Assembly (NCBI GenBank): GCA_910583845.1 | Contig: CAJUAB010000013.1 | Location: forward strand, 1-64,000 | DNA from: an uncultured Acetatifactor sp. | GTDB taxonomy: Bacteria; Bacillota; Clostridia; Lachnospirales; Lachnospiraceae | Reading direction: 5' to 3' | DNA length: 64,000 nucleotides | Shown here: positions 60,013-64,000 of the stretch, in pieces | Position numbering within the stretch: the stretch's first letter is position 1 | Layout of the letters: each line of letters opens with the position of its first letter | The notes under the pieces: model-generated | What the model saw: the letters and a program-made list of their open reading frames with translations, nothing else | Told to the model about the DNA's origin: nothing | Database searches by the model: none | Translations under genes and position numbers: made by a program

Positions 60013-62714
60013 TGCCCGATCAGGACGCGTTGAGCGGACAGGCCCTTTGGCGGGAGGAACAGAATATCGAGCCGGAGGGCCGGGAAGCAGCACAGCCGTC
60101 CCAGGAAACAGCGGAAGAGATCCGTGTGTCCGTCCGTGAGCTGGTGGAGTTTATCATGCGCGGCGGCGATATCGACAACCGGCATCACGCGTCTCCGGAA
60201 CAGGCCATGCAGGAGGGGGGACGGATTCACCGTATGATCCAGCGCCGTATGGGCAGCGAATATCAGGCGGAGGTGTCTCTGCGATATGTCTGCCCTACCG
60301 CTGACTACCGTCTGGTGCTGGAGGGCAGGGCGGATGGTATTATAGACCGGCCGGAAGGGGTGACCATTGACGAGATCAAAGGTACCTACCGGGATCTTCA
60401 ATATATGAGCGGCCCCGTGCCTGTGCATCTGGCGCAGGCCAAGGTTTATGCCGCCATGTATCTGCACCGTTACCGGGACAGGGAACTGCGGGAGATGCAT
60501 GTGCAGATGACCTACTGTCATATGGAAACAGAGGAAATCCGATATTTTCACTATAGTTTTGCCGCCTGGGAGATACAGCAGTGGTTTGGGGATTTAATCC
60601 GCTCCTATCTGAAATGGGCGGATTATCAGTTTCGGTGGAGACGAGAAAGGGATGCCTCTATCCGGCGGATGGAGTTTCCCTTTCCCTACCGGGAGGGACA
60701 GAAGGAACTGGTGACTTATGTATACCAGACCATATATCATAAGAAAAAACTTTTTCTGGAGGCTCCCACCGGCGTGGGAAAGACCATATCCACCGTGTTT
60801 CCGGCGGTGAAAGCCATGGAGCGGGGCATGGGAGCGAAGTTGTTTTACCTGACGGCCAAGACCATCACCCGCACGGTGGCGGAGGATACTTTTGCGCTGC
60901 TGCGGGGCCAGGGACTGCATTTCAAGAGTGTGATCCTCACCGCAAAAGAGAAAATCTGTTTTATGGAGGAGACGGAGTGCAACCCAGAGTATTGTCCCTA
61001 CGCAAAAGGACATTATGACCGAATCAATGAAGCGATTTATGATCTGCTGACCCATGAAGAAGGTTTTTGCAGGGAGCTGGTGGAAACTTATGCCGCGAAA
61101 CATCAGGTCTGTCCCTTTGAGATGTGCCTGGATATGACTCTGTTTGCGGATGCGGTAATCTGCGACTACAATTATCTGTTTGATCCCCATGTGTATCTGA
61201 AACGCTTTTTTGCGGAGGGAGCCAGAGGGGATTATCTGTTTTTGATTGACGAGGCCCATAACCTGTTGGAGAGGGGCAGAGAGATGTACAGCGCCGTCAT
61301 GGTCAAGGAAGATATACTGGCTTTGAAAAGCAGTCTGCTAAAGCTCCAGGCCTCGGAGGAGGGCAGGAAAAAGGGCCGCGCGAAAGCGGCGCAGGAGGAA
61401 CTGTTTGCGCTGGAAGACTATACGGAGTCTGTACCGACGGTTTCTGACTTTCGTGACGCGGCGGGAGATCTGGCTTTCGCCGGAACCGGCGGGGGCCAGA
61501 ACCGGAGACGGGGAAGAAGTGTGCTGGTTTCCCGGGGATTTGCGGCCCGGATGGTACGTCAGCTGGAGAACTGCAACAAGGAGATGCTTGCGCTGAAACG
61601 GGAGTGTGAGGAATGCCGTGTGGTGGAGCAGATAGATTCTCTCACATCTTTGTTATTGCATTTGCAGGGAACCATCGAATCCTACCTGGAGGAGCAGGAG
61701 GAGGCGGAACTGCCAGAGAGGGAAGAACTGCTGGAGTTCTATTTTAACCTGGTTCATTTTCTGGAGGTTTACGAACTGCTGGATGATAAATATGTGAAAT
61801 ACACACAGCTGCGTGAGGACGGGACTTTTCTGCTCAAACTCTTCTGTGTGGACCCGTCCAACAATCTGAAAGAATGTATGAAGCGGGGCAGAAGTACCAT
61901 TCTATTCTCGGCCACATTTCTGCCGATTCAATATTACAAGGCCCTTCTGGGGGGAGAAAAATCGGATTACGAGGTCTACGCCAATTCGGTGTTTAACCCG
62001 GAAAAACGGGCATTATATATTGCGGAAGATGTGACCAGCAAGTATACCAGACGCTCCGATGGCGAGTTTTTCAGGATAGCCGGATATATAGATGAGATTG
62101 TGAAAAACCGGCAGGGGAATTATATGGTATTTTGTCCTTCCTATGCTTTTATGCGGGAAATATATGAAAGGTATCTGGAACACTTTGCGGATGATACCAA
62201 GGAGTGCATTCTACAGTCCGAGTATATGAGTGAGGGAGACCGGGAGGCCTTTCTGGCCAGATTTCAGGGCAATGGGGATTTCGATCTGGGCGCTTCCATA
62301 TGTATGGATATCGAGATGGAGGAGGAAAAGACGCTTATCGCTTTCTGCGTTCTGGGAGGAATCTTCAGCGAGGGTATTGATCTGAAGGAGGACAGCCTGA
62401 TCGGCGCCATTATTGTAGGCACCGGTCTGCCGCAGGTGTGCTATGAACGTGAACTGTTGAAACAGTATTTTGATGAGAGCGGCCAGAACGGCTTTGACTA
62501 TGCTTATCGCTATCCGGGGATGAACAAGGTCCTGCAGGCTGCGGGGCGGGTAATCCGCACCGTGGAGGATGTGGGTGTCGTGGCCCTGCTGGATGAACGA
62601 TTTTTACAGTATGCTTATCTGCGTATGTTTCCCAGAGAGTGGGCCGGGTATGAGCGGGTAAATTGCGGCACTATAGCCAAACGCGTGGAATGGTTCTGGA
62701 ATTCATGGCTATAG
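60012..62714 (+). CDS. PD-(D/E)XK nuclease fused to an XPD/DinG-type DNA helicase
   Basis: 900 residues. The N-terminal ~215 residues are a RecB/Cas4-like nuclease, with His73, Asp108 (GRADG) and Glu121-x-Lys123 (EIK) as the metal-binding set. The helicase follows: Walker A APTGVGKT with Lys257, an iron-sulfur-type cysteine group between motifs Ia and II (CFMEETECNPEYC and VCPFEMC), DEAH at 413-416, and C-terminal motifs ending in QAAGRVIRT. This is a superfamily 2 Rad3/XPD-like enzyme for DNA repair or recombination intermediates. The start overlaps the upstream stop by one base, with GAGGAGG as ribosome site. Confidence 0.85.
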   Translation: MPDQDALSGQALWREEQNIEPEGREAAQPSQETAEEIRVSVRELVEFIMRGGDIDNRHHASPEQAMQEGGRIHRMIQRRMGSEYQAEVSLRYVCPTADYRLVLEGRADGIIDRPEGVTIDEIKGTYRDLQYMSGPVPVHLAQAKVYAAMYLHRYRDRELREMHVQMTYCHMETEEIRYFHYSFAAWEIQQWFGDLIRSYLKWADYQFRWRRERDASIRRMEFPFPYREGQKELVTYVYQTIYHKKKLFLEAPTGVGKTISTVFPAVKAMERGMGAKLFYLTAKTITRTVAEDTFALLRGQGLHFKSVILTAKEKICFMEETECNPEYCPYAKGHYDRINEAIYDLLTHEEGFCRELVETYAAKHQVCPFEMCLDMTLFADAVICDYNYLFDPHVYLKRFFAEGARGDYLFLIDEAHNLLERGREMYSAVMVKEDILALKSSLLKLQASEEGRKKGRAKAAQEELFALEDYTESVPTVSDFRDAAGDLAFAGTGGGQNRRRGRSVLVSRGFAARMVRQLENCNKEMLALKRECEECRVVEQIDSLTSLLLHLQGTIESYLEEQEEAELPEREELLEFYFNLVHFLEVYELLDDKYVKYTQLREDGTFLLKLFCVDPSNNLKECMKRGRSTILFSATFLPIQYYKALLGGEKSDYEVYANSVFNPEKRALYIAEDVTSKYTRRSDGEFFRIAGYIDEIVKNRQGNYMVFCPSYAFMREIYERYLEHFADDTKECILQSEYMSEGDREAFLARFQGNGDFDLGASICMDIEMEEEKTLIAFCVLGGIFSEGIDLKEDSLIGAIIVGTGLPQVCYERELLKQYFDESGQNGFDYAYRYPGMNKVLQAAGRVIRTVEDVGVVALLDERFLQYAYLRMFPREWAGYERVNCGTIAKRVEWFWNSWL

Positions 62715-62863
62715 GCTGTCAGGAGCAGATCCGTATAGCAGAATCGAGGCAGCCCCCTTGTCTTCCAGATCAAAACGCATACTGCGGTTTGACTCAAACT
62801 ACAGTTACAACAACAATATACATCATAATATCAGCATAAATCATTACTTGATATTAATGTTTG

Positions 62864-62927
62864 ATATACCAATCACAATAGCCGCCCGCGGAAGCATTTC
62901 CGCAGGCGGCTATTGTGATTGGTATAT
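62864..62927. repeat. 64-base near-perfect palindrome
   Basis: Arms at 62864-62886 and 62905-62927 are perfect 23-base inverted copies. The 18 bases between them form a further six-pair stem (GCGGAA/TTCCGC) with a four-base loop and a single mismatch (C/A) at the junction. No T-run follows, so a simple terminator is unlikely. Confidence 0.9.
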
Positions 62928-63087
62928 GCAAATCCAGGCACGGAGCGAATCTGTTTCGTAAATGCGCTTTATGCAGTGGCAGGTTCCTCTTATTTGTCCT
63001 TTTAAACCAGTCTCCGTGAACAGGAACACAGATTTACAATCACACAATATTTATAGTATATAAAACGGAATTAAATGATTGCTACAA

Positions 63088-63120
63088 GAAAGAACTCTTC
63101 GCGTACAGAGCTCTTTTTTT
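63088..63120 (+). terminator. Weak terminator-like hairpin
   Basis: AAAGAACTCT and AGAGCTCTTT form a ten-position stem with one A-C mismatch and an eight-base loop, followed by a T-run ending near 63120. It lies 375 bases after the helicase stop codon. Confidence 0.4.
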
Positions 63121-63195
63121 GGTAGTTTGTCCATTGTATATTTGAAATAATTATGTAAACCAAATATATGTTTGAATCAGTGGAAAAAAGAAAAT

Positions 63196-63309
63196 ATGAC
63201 ATGTAATTTTTGCAATTTTGACGCCTTAGTGGGTGGGGATGACAGCAGTGTATATGTGGATAACTATGTGGAAACGGTGGATTATTTTATCAGAATGCCC
63301 AAAATATGA
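63196..63309 (+). CDS. Doubtful 37-residue open frame with a CxxC pair
   Basis: ATG to TGA, encoding an acidic peptide that begins MTCNFCNFDALVGGDD. The upstream GGAAAAAAGAAAA is a poor ribosome site. Its first and last codons sit within copies of the same AAAATATGACA repeat, so it may be fortuitous. Listed because nothing else explains this stretch. Confidence 0.2.
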   Translation: MTCNFCNFDALVGGDDSSVYVDNYVETVDYFIRMPKI

Positions 63310-63563
63310 CAAATATTTCAATTCCGCGCCTTAGAACACTTTTTGCATGCAAAATTGCAAAAAGAAAAATCAGAACTATACTGGTCAATTGGATTATGTA
63401 AAACAGATCATGGATTTATGATCTGCCGCCTTGCAATTCCGTTCAAAACATGTTACTTTATAGGTACATAGAAGCGATTCCCAATTCTGGCACGTATTGG
63501 AGCGGCTGTACAGGGAATGCTGATAACACGCATGAAAGAACAGATAGCGGTCAGGAGGTTTAT

Positions 63564-64000
63564 ATGAAAGTGCTGATACTGTCCACAGGCACAGGTGAGG
63601 GACATAACTCCGCGGGCAAGGCGGTTCAGGAACAGTTTCAAAAGAGAGGGATTTCCTGTGAGATGGAGGATGTGCTGGCCTTCGCCTCAGAGAAGGCGGC
63701 CAGCTATGGCAAGCGGATCTACGTGTGGAGTACGGTGAAAGCCACAAAAGTATTCAAGGGGGCCTACAGGGCGGGGAAGGCCATCACCTCTGCCCGGCGT
63801 AAGTCGCCAGTGTACTATGCCAATGCCCTCTATGCGGAAAAGCTGTACCGCTATATTGTTGACAATGGATATGACACTGTCGTCATGCCTCATCTTTTCC
63901 CTGCGGAAGCCCTGACTTACATGCTTCGCAAACACGAGTGTCGCCCCGATATCCACACTTATTTTGTGGGGACGGACTACACATGCATCCCCTTTACGGA
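63564..64000 (+). CDS. MGDG-synthase-like glycosyltransferase, truncated at the window end
   Basis: The visible 145 residues start with MKVLILSTGTGEGHNSAGKAV, the N-terminal motif of the MGDG-synthase/processive diacylglycerol glucosyltransferase group. TVVMPHLFPAEALTYMLRKH and HTYFVGTDYT follow, also typical of that N-terminal domain. The UDP-sugar-binding half lies outside the window. CAGGAGG sits five bases before the ATG. It should add sugars to diacylglycerol at the inner membrane face. The long leader (63121-63563) with repeats suggests regulation. Confidence 0.82.
   Translation, partial: MKVLILSTGTGEGHNSAGKAVQEQFQKRGISCEMEDVLAFASEKAASYGKRIYVWSTVKATKVFKGAYRAGKAITSARRKSPVYYANALYAEKLYRYIVDNGYDTVVMPHLFPAEALTYMLRKHECRPDIHTYFVGTDYTCIPFT

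Larger units (their letters stand above)
62715..63563. other. 850-base gap with palindrome, terminator-like hairpins and direct repeats
   Basis: Downstream of the helicase this AT-rich stretch contains a 64-base palindrome (62864-62927), a terminator-like hairpin (63088-63120), a 37-codon frame (63196-63309), a direct repeat starting AAAATATGACA at 63191 and 63301, and a CTTTTTGCA/TGCAAAAAG stem (63339-63347 and 63356-63364). The ribosome site of the glycosyltransferase (CAGGAGG, 63552-63558) closes it. No larger gene is visible on either strand. Confidence 0.6.

Noticed and set aside
62758..62961. 67-codon frame spanning the palindrome
   Set aside because: The frame is produced by the palindrome arms themselves and has no ribosome site or normal codon pattern.
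1..64000. tRNA or rRNA genes and insertion sequences
   Set aside because: Gaps between genes are short and show no cloverleaf-like or ribosomal stretches, and no transposase-like protein was seen on either strand.

Overview
The window looks like a chromosomal segment of a Gram-positive, GC-rich Lachnospiraceae-type gut anaerobe (Clostridia). The reasons are strong AGGAGG ribosome sites, lipoprotein-type binding proteins, FtsX-type ABC transporters, a PPi-type phosphofructokinase and a large (arabino)xylan-degradation locus. The genus cannot be fixed from sequence alone. No rRNA, tRNA, CRISPR array or transposase was seen.

Region 1 (1-17.9 kb) starts with the first codons of a divergent gene. 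A rightward run of glycosidases follows: GH39 beta-xylosidase, two GH43 enzymes, a GH31 alpha-xylosidase-like enzyme, an exported GH43-CBM6-esterase lipoprotein and another GH43. Next come a leftward AraC regulator, a PcRGLX/YetA-like protein and an orphan binding-protein-like lipoprotein, closed by a terminator. Region 2 (18.1-33.5 kb) reads as one long operon: GH8 exo-oligoxylanase, SGNH esterase, GH115 alpha-glucuronidase, two membrane-fusion-type lipoproteins, a large FtsX-type permease, two ABC ATPases (one with an AbrB-like tail) and a GH43. A convergent AraC gene overlaps its end by 10 bases. Placing a MacAB-like exporter inside a xylan-degradation operon is the most unusual arrangement here.

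Region 3 (34.4-52.1 kb) holds two sugar ABC importers without their own ATPase, separated by an NHL-propeller protein, a YIP1-family membrane protein and a DUF5696-like protein. A GH43 beta-xylosidase and an internally duplicated U32-peptidase-like protein follow. Because nearly all glycosidases lack signal peptides, the likely scheme is limited cleavage and de-esterification outside by the lipoprotein, import of decorated oligosaccharides by the two importers, and stepwise removal of glucuronosyl, arabinosyl, acetyl and xylosyl groups in the cytoplasm.

Region 4 (52.2-64 kb) is more housekeeping in character: a small XRE regulator, a FliD-like protein, pfp, the radical-SAM/DUF4130 DNA-metabolism pair (the first gene carrying eight 12-residue repeats), an HPr-like protein behind a probable cre site, an unknown protein, a nuclease-helicase fusion, an 850-base gap with a 64-base palindrome, and the start of an MGDG-synthase-like glycosyltransferase. 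Start codons were chosen by ribosome-site spacing, so several differ from the longest possible reading frame.
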